Source: RHKX01 sp963745755 (GTDB taxonomy: Bacteria > Actinomycetota > Thermoleophilia > Solirubrobacterales > 70-9). From it: a DNA stretch of 64,000 bases. Position numbers and translations under genes: made by a program. Positions 46,585-55,282 of the stretch are shown here, one piece after another (the first letter of the stretch is position 1; every line of letters begins with the position of its first letter). The stretch lies in NCBI GenBank assembly GCA_963745755.1, contig CAVUYP010000001.1:2356001-2420000 (forward strand), given 5' to 3'. The notes beneath the pieces were generated by a model that saw only the letters and a list, made by a program, of their open reading frames with translations, was not told the DNA's origin and did no database searches.

Positions 46585-46920
46585 ATGAGTACCGAGGCAA
46601 TCACGGAGCCGATGCCGGCCGCGGAGCCACCGGCCACGGTGACGATCCGCCGGTCCTGGGCGGTGAGCGCTGCGCTCCTCGTCGCGGCGGTGATCGTCGC
46701 GATGGCGATCGCGCTCGCCGCGGTGGCCGGCGACGGCGGCCGCCCCGACGGCGGCGGGTTCCCGCCGGCGCGGTCCGGCGCAACGCCGCAGACGGGCGAG
46801 GGCTATGGACCGCCCGGGGGGATGCCGGGCCCGGGCACGGCGCCGGACGGCGCGACGCCCGACCTGCCGGCGCCGGGCGCGCAGTCGTCGCCGAACGGTG
46901 GCGGCAGCTCGAGCGGCTAG
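46585..46920 (+). CDS. Hypothetical single-pass membrane protein
   Basis: A 111-residue protein that I do not recognise. The ATG at 46585 has a GAGGAGAC site. A short cytoplasmic-type N-terminus, one membrane segment at about residues 28-50 (WAVSAALLVAAVIVAMAIAL), then a Gly/Pro-rich, disordered tail are visible. It may be a cell-surface anchor or spacer. No functional motif is visible. Confidence 0.62.
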   Translation: MSTEAITEPMPAAEPPATVTIRRSWAVSAALLVAAVIVAMAIALAAVAGDGGRPDGGGFPPARSGATPQTGEGYGPPGGMPGPGTAPDGATPDLPAPGAQSSPNGGGSSSG

Positions 46921-47012
46921 ATGCGGGCGCTCCCCCGCGGGTCAGCGATCCGGCCGGCCCGCGGGTGACCCGCTGAGCGGTTCCGCCGCCGCGGCCGGCG
47001 GTCGCGGCTCGC

Positions 47013-47018
47013 TACCGT
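47013..47018 (+). promoter_or_regulatory. Putative -10 box for ctaA
   Basis: TACCGT lies 11 nt before the ATG at 47030, with no Shine-Dalgarno sequence between. It is the same hexamer as at 6852 and 56368. Confidence 0.35.
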
Positions 47019-47029
47019 GGCGAGCCGTC

Positions 47030-48004
47030 ATGGCTCGCCTGCAGGCAATCAGGGGCTTCACGATCTCCCGCGAGGCCTACTTCGTCGTCGCGGCGGTGGC
47101 GCTCGGCTCGCTGGCGATGATCGTGCTGACCGGCGCCGCCGTCCGTCTTACGGCGTCGGGGCTCGGCTGTCCGGACTGGCCGAAGTGCTACGGCGGCACC
47201 GTGCCGCCCGCCGACCTCAACGCGGTCATCGAGTACGGGAACCGCCTCATCACGGGCTTCGTCGGGATCGTTGTCATCGCTGCCTGCGCGCTCGCCTTCC
47301 GACGCCGGCCCTACCGCTGGCATCTCGCCCTGTTCGGGGCGTTGCTGCCGCTCGGGGTGATCGCCCAGGCGGCGCTCGGCGCCCTCGTCGTCGAATACCA
47401 CCTCGCGCCGGGGCTGGTGATGGGTCACTTCATCCTCTCGATGCTGCTGCTCGACGCCGCCTTCGCGCTGATGTGGTGCTCGCGCTACGAGCCCGACGAG
47501 CGTCGCCGTTCGACCGACCGCCTCGGCGTCTGGTCGGTCCGGGCGCTGATCCCGTTCGGCCAGCTGACGATCCTCGCCGGCACGATCAGCACCGCCTCCG
47601 GCCCCCATCCGGGCGATCACGAGGGCACGCTCGTCCAGCGCTTCGACTTCAAGGGCACCGACACCCTGCAGTGGGTCGTCGAGCGGCACTCGATCATGGC
47701 CGCGATCTTCGGCATCGCGGCGGTGACCGTCTGGTTCGTCCTCGCCCGCGACGGCGGCGACCGCCGGGCGCTGCGACCGCTGACGGTGATGATCGGCCTG
47801 ATCGCGCTGCAGGCGGCGATCGGGGGGATCCAGTGGGCGCTCGAGCTCCCCGCCCTGCTCGTCTGGGTCCACATCGCCGTCGCCACCGCGACCTGGCTGA
47901 CGATGCTCTGGACCGTCGCCGCGGCGGGACGCCTCGAGCCGCGGCCGGAGCCGGCCGAGGCGAGCACCCCCGAGCAGCGCGAGCCGCTCGGATCCTCCGC
48001 CTGA
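47030..48004 (+). CDS. ctaA: Heme A synthase (COX15/CtaA)
   Basis: A 324-residue, eight-helix membrane enzyme that oxidises heme O to heme A for cytochrome oxidase. The N-terminal half has RLTASGLGCPDWPKCYGG, with the Cys pair of the first loop. The heme-ligand His residues are in YHLAPGLVMGHFILS, VVERHSIMAAIFG and LLVWVHIAVATATW. At the first ligand region the sequence is EYGNRLITG, so Asn stands where the Bacillus enzyme has His. The ATG at 47030 has no Shine-Dalgarno sequence. It is followed by tandem repeats and palindromic element copy 3. Confidence 0.88.
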   Translation: MARLQAIRGFTISREAYFVVAAVALGSLAMIVLTGAAVRLTASGLGCPDWPKCYGGTVPPADLNAVIEYGNRLITGFVGIVVIAACALAFRRRPYRWHLALFGALLPLGVIAQAALGALVVEYHLAPGLVMGHFILSMLLLDAAFALMWCSRYEPDERRRSTDRLGVWSVRALIPFGQLTILAGTISTASGPHPGDHEGTLVQRFDFKGTDTLQWVVERHSIMAAIFGIAAVTVWFVLARDGGDRRALRPLTVMIGLIALQAAIGGIQWALELPALLVWVHIAVATATWLTMLWTVAAAGRLEPRPEPAEASTPEQREPLGSSA

Positions 48005-48055
48005 CCCGCCCGACTCGGTCCGGCCGCGCCGCGCCGCGCCGCTCCGAGCGGCGCC

Positions 48056-48131
48056 GACTCCTCCGACCCCGCTCCGACTCCTCCGATCCCGCTCCGACTC
48101 CTCCGACCCCTCCGCGACTCCTCCGACCCCG
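48056..48131. repeat. Tandem repeat, four copies of a 20-nt unit
   Basis: Units start at 48056, 48076, 48096 and 48116. Each begins GACTCCTCCGA and continues with a C-rich end; units 1 and 2 differ by one base. The fourth unit runs into the palindromic element. The array has the same position relative to the element as the 22-nt array at 9952. Confidence 0.85.
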
Positions 48132-48182
48132 CGGCGAGGTCGAGGAAAGGGGCAACTATCGCCGGTTTCCTCGACTTCGGCG
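48132..48182 (-). repeat. Palindromic element, copy 3 of 3
   Basis: The arms 48132-48148 and 48166-48182 differ from copy 1 by single bases (GGTCGAGGAAA and TTTCCTCGAC are kept). On the minus strand the middle holds GGCGATAGTTGCC, which pairs with a UAG loop. Where copies 1 and 2 have a U-G pair, this copy has C-G. It lies 12 nt 3' of the stop of the minus-strand NAD(P)-binding gene. Confidence 0.85.
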
Positions 48183-48194
48183 GGCGGGGTGGGG

Positions 48195-48845
48195 TCAGCC
48201 GGGGAGCCGCTCGGCCAGGCGCTCGATCGGGGTGCCGCCGGCGACGACCTCGATCGTTCGCCCCGTAGCCTTGTCGCGCAGCAGGGTCGCGATCACCGCG
48301 GCGACGTCGGCGCGGGGGATCTCGCCGCGCTCGACCGACTCGCCGGCCTCGACCGCGCCGGTCGGAGGACCGTCGGTCAGCATGCCCGGCTTGACGATCG
48401 CGTAGTCGAGGCCGCTGGAGCGGACCGCGTCGTCGGCGCGGCCCTTGGCGCGCAGGTAGGCGTCGAAGCTGTCCTCGCCCTCGTGGCCGGCGTCGGCGCC
48501 CATCGAGCTGATCACCAGGAACCTGCCGATCTGGTTGTGGTGGGCCGCCTCGAGCAGCTTGACGACGCCGCCGTAGTCCATCGACTCCTTGCGCTCGGGC
48601 CCGCTGCCGGGACCGGCGCCGGCGGCGAAGACGATCACGTCCGCCTCTCCGACCGCCTCGGCGACCCGGTCATCGTCGGCCTCTTCGAGATCGCAGACGA
48701 TCGCCTCGAGGGCACCGGTCTCGCGGACCTCCTCGGCGTGATCGGGGTTGCGGATCAGCGAGCGGACGAGATCGCCGCGCTCGTCGAGGAGCCGCGTCAG
48801 TTCCATCGCGATCTTTCCGTGTCCGCCGGCGATGACGACCCGCAT
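48195..48845 (-). CDS. NAD(P)-binding SDR family protein
   Basis: A 216-residue atypical short-chain dehydrogenase. The Rossmann motif is VVIAGGHGKIAMELTRLL, and VISSMGADAGHEGE, YLRAKGRADDAVRSSGLDYAIVKPG and the C-terminal RADVAAVIATLL fit the NAD(P)H-binding family (YwnB/ YtfG-like). It may be a quinone reductase or a non-catalytic NADPH sensor. It is preceded by the peroxiredoxin gene on the same strand with a strong hairpin between, so it probably has its own promoter. Confidence 0.82.
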   Translation of the reverse strand: MRVVIAGGHGKIAMELTRLLDERGDLVRSLIRNPDHAEEVRETGALEAIVCDLEEADDDRVAEAVGEADVIVFAAGAGPGSGPERKESMDYGGVVKLLEAAHHNQIGRFLVISSMGADAGHEGEDSFDAYLRAKGRADDAVRSSGLDYAIVKPGMLTDGPPTGAVEAGESVERGEIPRADVAAVIATLLRDKATGRTIEVVAGGTPIERLAERLPG

Positions 48846-48892
48846 GCCGGGTTTGTATCCGATGGCCGCCCGTCGCGCAGCGCCGCCGCGAC

Positions 48893-48939
48893 CGAATCGA
48901 GCCGGGGCCGGCGGTCGCCGGCCCCGTCGCGCCGATTCG
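48893..48939 (-). terminator. Long hairpin downstream of the peroxiredoxin gene
   Basis: The inner GGGGCCGGC pairs with GCCGGCCCC around a 4-nt loop, and the outer CGAATCG pairs with CGATTCG. It begins 8 nt after the peroxiredoxin stop on the gene strand and separates it from the NAD(P)-binding gene. Confidence 0.65.
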
Positions 48940-48947
48940 ACCGCCGG

Positions 48948-49613
48948 TCAGCTACCGGTCGGTTGCGGGACGATCCGGATGTAGGGCGCGGGTGACTCCC
49001 AGCCGTCCGGGTAGGTCTCGCGCGCCTCCTCGTCGGAGACCGAGCCGGCGATGATCACGTCGTCGCCCTGCTGCCACTGGGCCGGCGTCGCCACCTTGTG
49101 GTTGGCGGTCAGCTGCAGCGAGTCGACGACCCGCAGCACCTCGTCGAAGTTGCGCCCGGCCGTCATCGGGTAGATCAGGATCAGCTTGATCTTCTTGTCC
49201 GGGCCGATCACGAAGACGTTGCGGACCGTCTGGTTGTCGGCCGGGGTGCGATCGCCGGGATCGCCCTCAACGTCGGCCGGCAGCATGTCGTAGGCCTTGG
49301 CGACCTTGAACTCCGGGTCGGCGACGATCGGGTAGTTCGGAGCCGTGCCCTGCGTCCTCTCGATGTCGGCGGCCCACTCCTCGTGCTTGCCGAGCGGGTC
49401 GACCGAGAGGCCGAGGATCTTGACGCCGCGCTCGTCGAACGCGGGCTTGATGCTGGCCATGTAGCCGAGCTCGGTGGTGCAGATCGGGGTGAAGTCCTTC
49501 GGGTGCGAGAAGAGCACCGCCCAGGAGTCGCCGATCCAGTCGTGGAAGCTGATCGGGCCCTCGGTGGTGTCCGCCTCGAAGTCGGGGGCGGTATCGCCGA
49601 TTTTCAAACTCAT
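48948..49613 (-). CDS. Peroxiredoxin, Prx6/1-Cys type
   Basis: A 221-residue thiol peroxidase that reduces peroxides. The peroxidatic Cys is in PKDFTPICTTELG. The N-terminus GDTAPDFEADTTEGPISFHDWIGDSW and the long C-terminal arm of about 60 residues (ANHKVATPAQWQQGDDVIIAG) mark the Prx6 subfamily. No resolving Cys is seen in the C-terminal part. The ATG at 49613 has a GAAGGAG site. It is likely cytoplasmic. Confidence 0.93.
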   Translation of the reverse strand: MSLKIGDTAPDFEADTTEGPISFHDWIGDSWAVLFSHPKDFTPICTTELGYMASIKPAFDERGVKILGLSVDPLGKHEEWAADIERTQGTAPNYPIVADPEFKVAKAYDMLPADVEGDPGDRTPADNQTVRNVFVIGPDKKIKLILIYPMTAGRNFDEVLRVVDSLQLTANHKVATPAQWQQGDDVIIAGSVSDEEARETYPDGWESPAPYIRIVPQPTGS

Positions 49614-49829
49614 CTCTACTCCTTCTCTTTCGCGGGTATCTTGAAGATTAGCCAATACCGCAAATCCGGACCAGGTTTCAGGTAATTGACAGGGCCCGCA
49701 GTACGGGGCGGGGCGGGGGACGCCTACGCGGCGATTGGCCGCGCCACGTCGGCGCAGCACGGCGCCCACGTCTGCAGCGGGGACGGCTCGAGGCTCCCGC
49801 GCCGCGTCCGATCGCCGCCCGGCGACGGT

Positions 49830-52625
49830 TCAGCCGCAGCCGGTGTTGTTGCCGCAGGACGTGCAGGTGTAGCAACTGCCCGTCCGCTGCATCATCCCGC
49901 CGCACTGCTCGCAGGCGGGGCCGAGGTCGAGCTCGCGCGACATCCGCGCCGGGACGACCGGCGGAGTGTCGGTCATCGCCGCCGCTGCCGGCTGGGCCTC
50001 GGCGGTCGAGCCGTTGCCGTTGCCGTTCGCCGGGCCGGCGGTATCGGGGCTGAACAGCGCCTGCTGGGCGTCCTTGCGGGCCCGGACCTCCTCGGTGAGG
50101 ATCCCGAGGTCCTCGTGCACGTCGACGTCCTCGATGAAGCGGCTCGCCAGCCAGCGCATGATGTAGTCGGGCATCGACTTGGCGAACGGGATCTCCTGGT
50201 TCTTGGTCATGCCCTCCGGGTCGAAGCGCATGTAGCTGAACTTGTTGACCAGGACCTCGAGCGGCACGCCGTACTGGAGGCCGATCGAGACCGCCGTCGC
50301 GAACGCGTTCATCATCCCGCGCAGCGTCGATCCCTCCTTGCCGATGTCGGTCAGGAAGATCTCGCCGACCGATCCGTCCTCGTACTTGCCGGCGGTGATG
50401 TAGCCCTCCTGGCCGGCGATCGAGAACTTGTGGGTGATCGACTGACGCTCGGCCGCCATCCGCCGCCGGACCGGGACCGGCTGCGTCTCCTCTGCCTCCT
50501 CGTCGGCGCCGTCATGCGCGTCGGTGCGCAGTGCCTGTGCGGTCTTCGACCCGTCGCGGTAGATCGCCAGGGCCTTGAGGCCGCCCTTCCAGCCCTCGGT
50601 GTAGGCGTCGGCGATGTCGGCGACGGTGGCCGTCTCCGGCAGGTTCACCGTCTTGCTGATCGCGCCGCTCAGGAACGGCTGGGTCGCCGACATCATCTCG
50701 ATGTGGCCCATGTGGCTGATCGCCCGCTCGCCGACGGCGACGTCGAAGACCGGCAGGTGGGCGTCCTCGAGGCCGGGGGCGCCGACGATCGTGCCCTTCT
50801 CGTTGACGTAGGCAACGATCTGCTCGATCGCCTCCTCCGTGTAGCCGAGCGTCTCCAGCGCCAGTGGCACCGAGCGGTTGACGATCGTCATCTGACCGCC
50901 GCCGACGAGCTCCTTGTACTTGACGAGCGAGAAGTCGGGCTCGATCCCGGTCGTGTCGCAGTCCATCAGGAAGCTGATCGTCCCGGTCGGGGCGAGCACG
51001 GTCGCCTGGGCGTTGCGGTAGCCGTGCTCGTCGCCGAGCGCGACGGCCTCGTCCCAGGCGCGCCGCGCCGCGGCGAGCAACCCCTCGTCCTCGATCTGTC
51101 CGTCGGGGATCTCGTAGGCGGCGTCGCGATGCATCCGCATCACCCGGTTGTGCGGCTCGCGGTTCTTCTCGTACTCGTCGTAGGGACCGATCGCTGCGGC
51201 GACCTCGGCCGACTTGCGGTAGCCGCGGCCGGTCATCAGCGCGGTGATCGCGGCGGCGACGGCGCGGCCCTCGTCGGAGTCGTACGGCATCCCGTTCGAC
51301 ATCAGGAAGGCGCCGAGGTTGGCGTAGCCGAGGCCGAGCTGGCGGAAGCGGCGGGCGTTGGCGCCGATCTCGTCGGTCGGGTAGCTGGACGGGCCGACGA
51401 CGATCTCCTGGGCGAGCAGGACGGTGTCGACGGCGTGCTCGAAGCCGGCGGTGTCGAAGCTGCCGTCGGCGCGGCGGAACTTCATCAGGTTGATCGAGGC
51501 GAGGTTGCAGGCCGAATCGTCGACGTGCATGTACTCCGAGCACGGATTCGACGCGTTGATCCGGCCCGACGCCGGGCAGGTGTGCCAGTCGTTGATGATC
51601 GTGTCGAACTGGACCCCGGGGTCGGCGCAGCGCCAGGCCGCCTCGGCGAGCTGGTTGAGCAGGTCGCGGGCCGGCAGCGTCTTCAGCGTCGAACCGTCCT
51701 TGCGGGCGGTCAGGGCCCAGTCGGAATCGGCCTCGACGGCCTCCATGAAGGCGTCGGTGATCCGCACCGAGTTGTTGGCGTTCTGGTACTGGATCGAGGT
51801 GAAGCCGTCGCCGTCGATCGACATGTCGAAGCCGGCGTCGCGGAGCGCCAGGGCCTTGTCCTCCTCGCGCGCCTTGCACCAGATGAAGTCCTCGATGTCC
51901 GGGTGGTCGACGTCGAGGACGACCATCTTCGCGGCGCGACGTGTCTTGCCGCCGGACTTGATCGTGCCCGCCCAGGCGTCGGCGCCGCGCATGAAGCTGA
52001 CCGGCCCGGAGGCGAAGCCGCCCTTGCTGAGCTGCTCGGTCGAGCCGCGGATGTTGGAGAGGTTGATCCCGGAGCCGGAGCCGCCGCGGAAGATCTGGCC
52101 CTCCTTGGTGTTCCAGGCGAGGATCGACTCCATCGTGTCCTCGACGCTGAGGATGAAGCAGGCCGAGCACTGCGGATGCTCCTCGAAGCCGACGTTGAAC
52201 CAGACGGGCGAGTTGAAGGCGGCCTGCTGGTTGAGGAGGATGTGGGTCAGCTCGGCCTCGAAGGCATCGGCGTCGGCCGGCGTCGCGAAGTAGCCGCCCT
52301 CGCGGCCCCAGCCGGCGATCGTGCCGGCGACGCGGTCGATCATCTGCTTGACCGAGCGCTCGCGCTGCGGCGAGCCGAGCGGGCCGCGGAAGTACTTCTG
52401 GGCGACGATGTTGGTGGCGTTCTGCGACCAGCTGACCGGGAACTCGACGTCGCGCTGCTCGAAGGCGGGAGCGGCGGGGTCGCCGATGATCGCGTCGCGG
52501 ACCTCCCAGTCGACCTGATCGAAGGGATGAGCATCCGCCGTCGTCGACCTGCGGTCGATCTTCAGACCTCCTTCGGCGACCTTCGCGGTCGTGTCGATGG
52601 TGGTCTCGGAAGCTGCCTTCGTCAT
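49830..52625 (-). CDS. nrdJ: Vitamin B12-dependent (class II) ribonucleotide reductase
   Basis: A 931-residue enzyme that reduces ribonucleotides using adenosylcobalamin. The ATG at 52625 follows GAGGAGAGG. Active-site parts include NPCSEYMHVDDSACNLASIN and ATVLAPTGTISFLMDCDTTG; the redox Cys pair region starts HPQCSACFILSVEDTMES. The C-terminus is a Zn-ribbon-like tail with six Cys (CEQCGGMMQRTGSCYTCTSC). A linker rich in Gly, Asn and Ala precedes it. It provides dNTPs independent of oxygen. No cobalamin riboswitch or NrdR box was recognised upstream. Confidence 0.95.
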   Translation of the reverse strand: MTKAASETTIDTTAKVAEGGLKIDRRSTTADAHPFDQVDWEVRDAIIGDPAAPAFEQRDVEFPVSWSQNATNIVAQKYFRGPLGSPQRERSVKQMIDRVAGTIAGWGREGGYFATPADADAFEAELTHILLNQQAAFNSPVWFNVGFEEHPQCSACFILSVEDTMESILAWNTKEGQIFRGGSGSGINLSNIRGSTEQLSKGGFASGPVSFMRGADAWAGTIKSGGKTRRAAKMVVLDVDHPDIEDFIWCKAREEDKALALRDAGFDMSIDGDGFTSIQYQNANNSVRITDAFMEAVEADSDWALTARKDGSTLKTLPARDLLNQLAEAAWRCADPGVQFDTIINDWHTCPASGRINASNPCSEYMHVDDSACNLASINLMKFRRADGSFDTAGFEHAVDTVLLAQEIVVGPSSYPTDEIGANARRFRQLGLGYANLGAFLMSNGMPYDSDEGRAVAAAITALMTGRGYRKSAEVAAAIGPYDEYEKNREPHNRVMRMHRDAAYEIPDGQIEDEGLLAAARRAWDEAVALGDEHGYRNAQATVLAPTGTISFLMDCDTTGIEPDFSLVKYKELVGGGQMTIVNRSVPLALETLGYTEEAIEQIVAYVNEKGTIVGAPGLEDAHLPVFDVAVGERAISHMGHIEMMSATQPFLSGAISKTVNLPETATVADIADAYTEGWKGGLKALAIYRDGSKTAQALRTDAHDGADEEAEETQPVPVRRRMAAERQSITHKFSIAGQEGYITAGKYEDGSVGEIFLTDIGKEGSTLRGMMNAFATAVSIGLQYGVPLEVLVNKFSYMRFDPEGMTKNQEIPFAKSMPDYIMRWLASRFIEDVDVHEDLGILTEEVRARKDAQQALFSPDTAGPANGNGNGSTAEAQPAAAAMTDTPPVVPARMSRELDLGPACEQCGGMMQRTGSCYTCTSCGNNTGCG

Positions 52626-52916
52626 GATTTCCTCTCCTCGTAACGCCTTCAAGTGGTAACGCCGGATGGTTGCGATTGAGTCGGACGTAACAAGACCGGC
52701 AAACCGGTCCCGCCGGGTACCGCCGAGCACCTGCGCGCAGGTTAGGGATGGCTTCGAACCGGGTCGCGCGGCATTCCGCAAACGGGGAAAAACGAGGCTC
52801 GACCCGGCTTGCGGCGCACCCCGCATTTTACGGGGTCGGGACGCTCGGCGCCAGGTCGGCGCCGCTGTCGCGCCGCCTTTCCGCGCCGATTAGGTCGGGG
52901 CGGGATAATCGGTTTG
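52626..52916. other. Divergent promoter region of nrdJ and the hemolysin-III gene
   Basis: This 291-bp stretch holds no gene. It contains the inverted repeat ACCCCG...CGGGGT around a CATTTTA loop (52818-52836), the -10 box GATAAT at 52904-52909 for the plus-strand gene, and a leader for nrdJ that lacks a B12 box. I could not identify a known regulator site. Confidence 0.4.
52904..52909 (+). promoter_or_regulatory. Putative -10 box for the hemolysin-III gene (leaderless)
   Basis: GATAAT ends 7 nt before the ATG at 52917, with no Shine-Dalgarno sequence. This is the spacing expected for a leaderless transcript. Confidence 0.45.
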
Positions 52917-53759
52917 ATGACCGAAGGGATGCGCAAGGCAGCCGATGCGGGACGCGAGCGCGCCGCATCGGCCCGCGAGGCAGTCGGCGAGCGGGTCGAC
53001 GCGGCCCGCGAGGCGACCGCCCAGCGCATGGAGGCGACCGGCGAGCGGGTCGAGGCGGCGCGAGTCGCCGCCGGCGAGCGCGTCGAAGCGGCGAAGGCGG
53101 CGGCGGTCGGGCTCCAGGAGAAGGTCAAGCCGAAGCTGCGCGGGGTCGTCCACGGCTACTCCTTCCCGGTGTCGCTGCTCGCCGGCGGCCTGCTCGTCTA
53201 CTTCGCCTCCGGCGGCCGCGAGCGGCTCGCGCTGGCGATCTACGCGGTCTCGCTGTCGGCGCTGCTGGGCACCAGCGCTCTCTATCACCGGGTCAACTGG
53301 CGCCGGCCCGCGACGCGGATGTGGATGCGCCGCCTCGACCACTCGATGATCTTCCTGCTGATCGCCGGCACGGTGACGCCGTTCGCGCTGCTCGTCGTGC
53401 CCGGCTCGCTCGGCACCGCCCTGCTGATCGCCGTCTGGGTGGGTGCCCTGGCGGGGATCTGTGTGGAGCTGATCTGGACCGGATCGCCGAAGTGGGCCTC
53501 GGTTGCCGTCTACCTCGGCGTCGGCTGGATCGGGGCGCTGGCCTTCCCGTCGATCGTCTCCAACGCCGGCATCGGCGCCGGCGCGCTGATCGCGGTCGGC
53601 GGCATCCTCTACACGGTCGGCGCCGTCGTCTACGCCCGTCAGCGGCCCGATCCGCGCCCGACCGTCTTCGGCTACCACGAGATCTTCCACGTCCTCGTCG
53701 TCGCGGCGGCGATCGTCCACTTCTCGGCGGTGGCGATCTACGCCGGCCCGGTTGGTTGA
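52917..53759 (+). CDS. Hemolysin III (PAQR-like) membrane protein with charged N-terminal repeats
   Basis: A 280-residue protein. Residues 1-70 are a charged helix with related 11-residue units (GERVDAAREAT, GERVEAARVAA, GERVEAAKAAA), probably amphipathic or coiled coil. The rest is the seven-helix HlyIII/PAQR core: SALYHRVNW, MRRLDHSMIFLLIAGT, and FGYHEIFHVLVVAAAIVHF carry the conserved Ser/His/Asp metal-site residues. The role may be a membrane hydrolase or receptor; most bacterial members are not toxins. The N-terminal repeat domain is not part of the usual family. Confidence 0.85.
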   Translation: MTEGMRKAADAGRERAASAREAVGERVDAAREATAQRMEATGERVEAARVAAGERVEAAKAAAVGLQEKVKPKLRGVVHGYSFPVSLLAGGLLVYFASGGRERLALAIYAVSLSALLGTSALYHRVNWRRPATRMWMRRLDHSMIFLLIAGTVTPFALLVVPGSLGTALLIAVWVGALAGICVELIWTGSPKWASVAVYLGVGWIGALAFPSIVSNAGIGAGALIAVGGILYTVGAVVYARQRPDPRPTVFGYHEIFHVLVVAAAIVHFSAVAIYAGPVG

Positions 53760-54439
53760 GCGCGGCGCCCGCCGGCGCCGACCCGATCGAGGTCGGCCCG
53801 CTCGCCCGCGCTGAGATCGGTGCGGCGGCACGGGTCCTGACCGCCTCCTTCCTCGACGACCCGATCGCGACCGCGATCGGCCCCCGTCGTCGCGGTCACC
53901 GGCGGCTCGTCTCGCCGCTCTCGTTCGCGGCGATCGTCGCTGCCAGCCGCCGCCACGGCGGGCGCGTCCTCGTCGCCCGCGGCCGCGGCAGGGTGGTCGG
54001 CGTCAGCATCGACTTCGCCCCCGGCGCCTGGCCGCTCTCCGACGGCGCCGTCGTCTACGAGCTCGCCTGGGCGCTGCTCGCCGGTCCGCTGCCGGTCCGC
54101 CGCGGGATCGCCTTCGACCGGATGGTCCGCGCGGCGCACGTCGCTCACCCCCATGTCTACCTGTGGTTCCTCGGAGTCGACCCCGCCGCACAGGGACGCG
54201 GCGTCGGCCGGGCGCTGCTCGCCAGCGTCCACGAAGCGGCCGACGAGCGCGGCGTCCCGACCTTTCTGGAGACTGGGACGATCGAGAACGTCGCCTACTA
54301 CGCCTCGGCGGGCTACGCGACGCTCGGCGTGCTGGCGCTGCCGAGCGGGGAGCCGCTGTGGCGGATGCAGAGGCAGGCGTGCGAGCCGCAGGGGAGACGG
54401 CCGGGCCGTCCCGGCCGCCCGTGCCGGCCAGGCCGATAG
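53756..54439 (+). CDS. GNAT family N-acetyltransferase
   Basis: A 227-residue acetyltransferase. The TTG at 53756 overlaps the previous stop by 4 nt. The acetyl-CoA loop is VDPAAQGRGVGRALLASV, followed by FLETGTIENVAYYASAGY, the typical GNAT end. The last 20 residues (QGRRPGRPGRPCRPGR) are low-complexity and may be an extension into GC-rich DNA. Substrate is unknown. It is probably co-transcribed with the hemolysin-III gene. Confidence 0.83.
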   Translation: MSAAPAGADPIEVGPLARAEIGAAARVLTASFLDDPIATAIGPRRRGHRRLVSPLSFAAIVAASRRHGGRVLVARGRGRVVGVSIDFAPGAWPLSDGAVVYELAWALLAGPLPVRRGIAFDRMVRAAHVAHPHVYLWFLGVDPAAQGRGVGRALLASVHEAADERGVPTFLETGTIENVAYYASAGYATLGVLALPSGEPLWRMQRQACEPQGRRPGRPGRPCRPGR

Positions 54440-54518
54440 CCGCGGCGAGCTGCGTCGCGGCGAGCTGCGTTCCGCTGACCTCCCGGGCCAGCTCTCGGGG
54501 TCTCGGAAGTGTGCCGCG

Positions 54519-55280
54519 CTAGGCGACCGGGTCGGCGGCAGCGACACGGTCGCCGTGCCGCTCCTGAGCGGCGGCGATGATCGCGTCGAGCTCGTCGCGC
54601 CGGCCGCCGCGGAGCAGCTCGATCGGATCGGGATCGCCGTTGACGATCTCCTCGAAGAAGGCCTTGCGGTCCTGGTAGGTCGGCAGCGTGCCTTTCGCCC
54701 AGCCGCGAGCGTCGTTGAGGATCTCGGCGAGGTCGGCGTAGCTCTGCCCGAACGTCTCCGCCACCTCGCGCTTCATCCGCTTGGCCAGGGCCGGGGACGC
54801 GCCGGCGGTCGAGATCGCGATCGCGAGCGGGCCGGTGCGGACGATCGCCGGGAGGATGAAGTTGCACAGCGAGGGGACGTCGACGACGTTGACCAGCATC
54901 GCCCGCTGCTCGGCCACCTCGTAGACGGCGATGTTGACGTCGGTGTCGTCGGTCGCCGCGATGACCATGAACTTGCCCTCGAGGTCGGCGGGCTCGAAGC
55001 CGCGCTCGATCCACTCGATCGAGCCCTCGGCGGCGAGCGCCCGCACGTCCTCGCAGGCGTCCGGGGCGACGACGATCACGTCGCCGTCGCAGGCGAGCAG
55101 GCCCTCGATCTTCTCGAGGCCGATCTCGCCGCCGCCGACGACCAGGCACTGACGGCCGCTGAGTCGCAGGCAGGCGATGTAGAACGGCGTCTCGAGCATC
55201 CCGCGGACGCAGGATTGATCGCAGATCCCCCTGCGGAACTGGCAGACGCACTCCTTGCCGGGGTAGCTCTGGGCGGGCAT
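54519..55280 (-). CDS. Precorrin-2 dehydrogenase (siroheme synthase N-terminal domain) with Cys-rich N-terminus
   Basis: A 253-residue NAD-dependent enzyme (CysG N-terminal/Met8p-like) that oxidises precorrin-2 to sirohydrochlorin for siroheme or B12. The NAD motif is [18 protein letters not shown], then [13 protein letters not shown] and [17 protein letters not shown], with [20 protein letters not shown]. Before the domain the N-terminus has [14 protein letters not shown], an unusual cluster of four Cys that could bind metal. No methyltransferase domain is present. The ATG at 55280 is 3 nt from the epimerase stop. Confidence 0.88.
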
Positions 55281-55282
55281 GC

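Noticed and set aside
49686..52643. Long plus-strand open frame opposite nrdJ
   Set aside because: The minus strand carries a full-length NrdJ with all motifs. The opposite frame has no recognisable domain and a biased composition.
52626..52916. Possible cobalamin riboswitch or NrdR box upstream of nrdJ
   Set aside because: No B12 box or adjoining conserved segments, and no ACACWATATATWGTGT-like NrdR site, could be found on either strand.
54442..54471. Two 15-nt direct repeats (GCGGCGAGCTGCGT) after the GNAT gene
   Set aside because: Only two copies, in a short GC-rich intergenic stretch, with no link to a mobile element. Not enough to call a feature.
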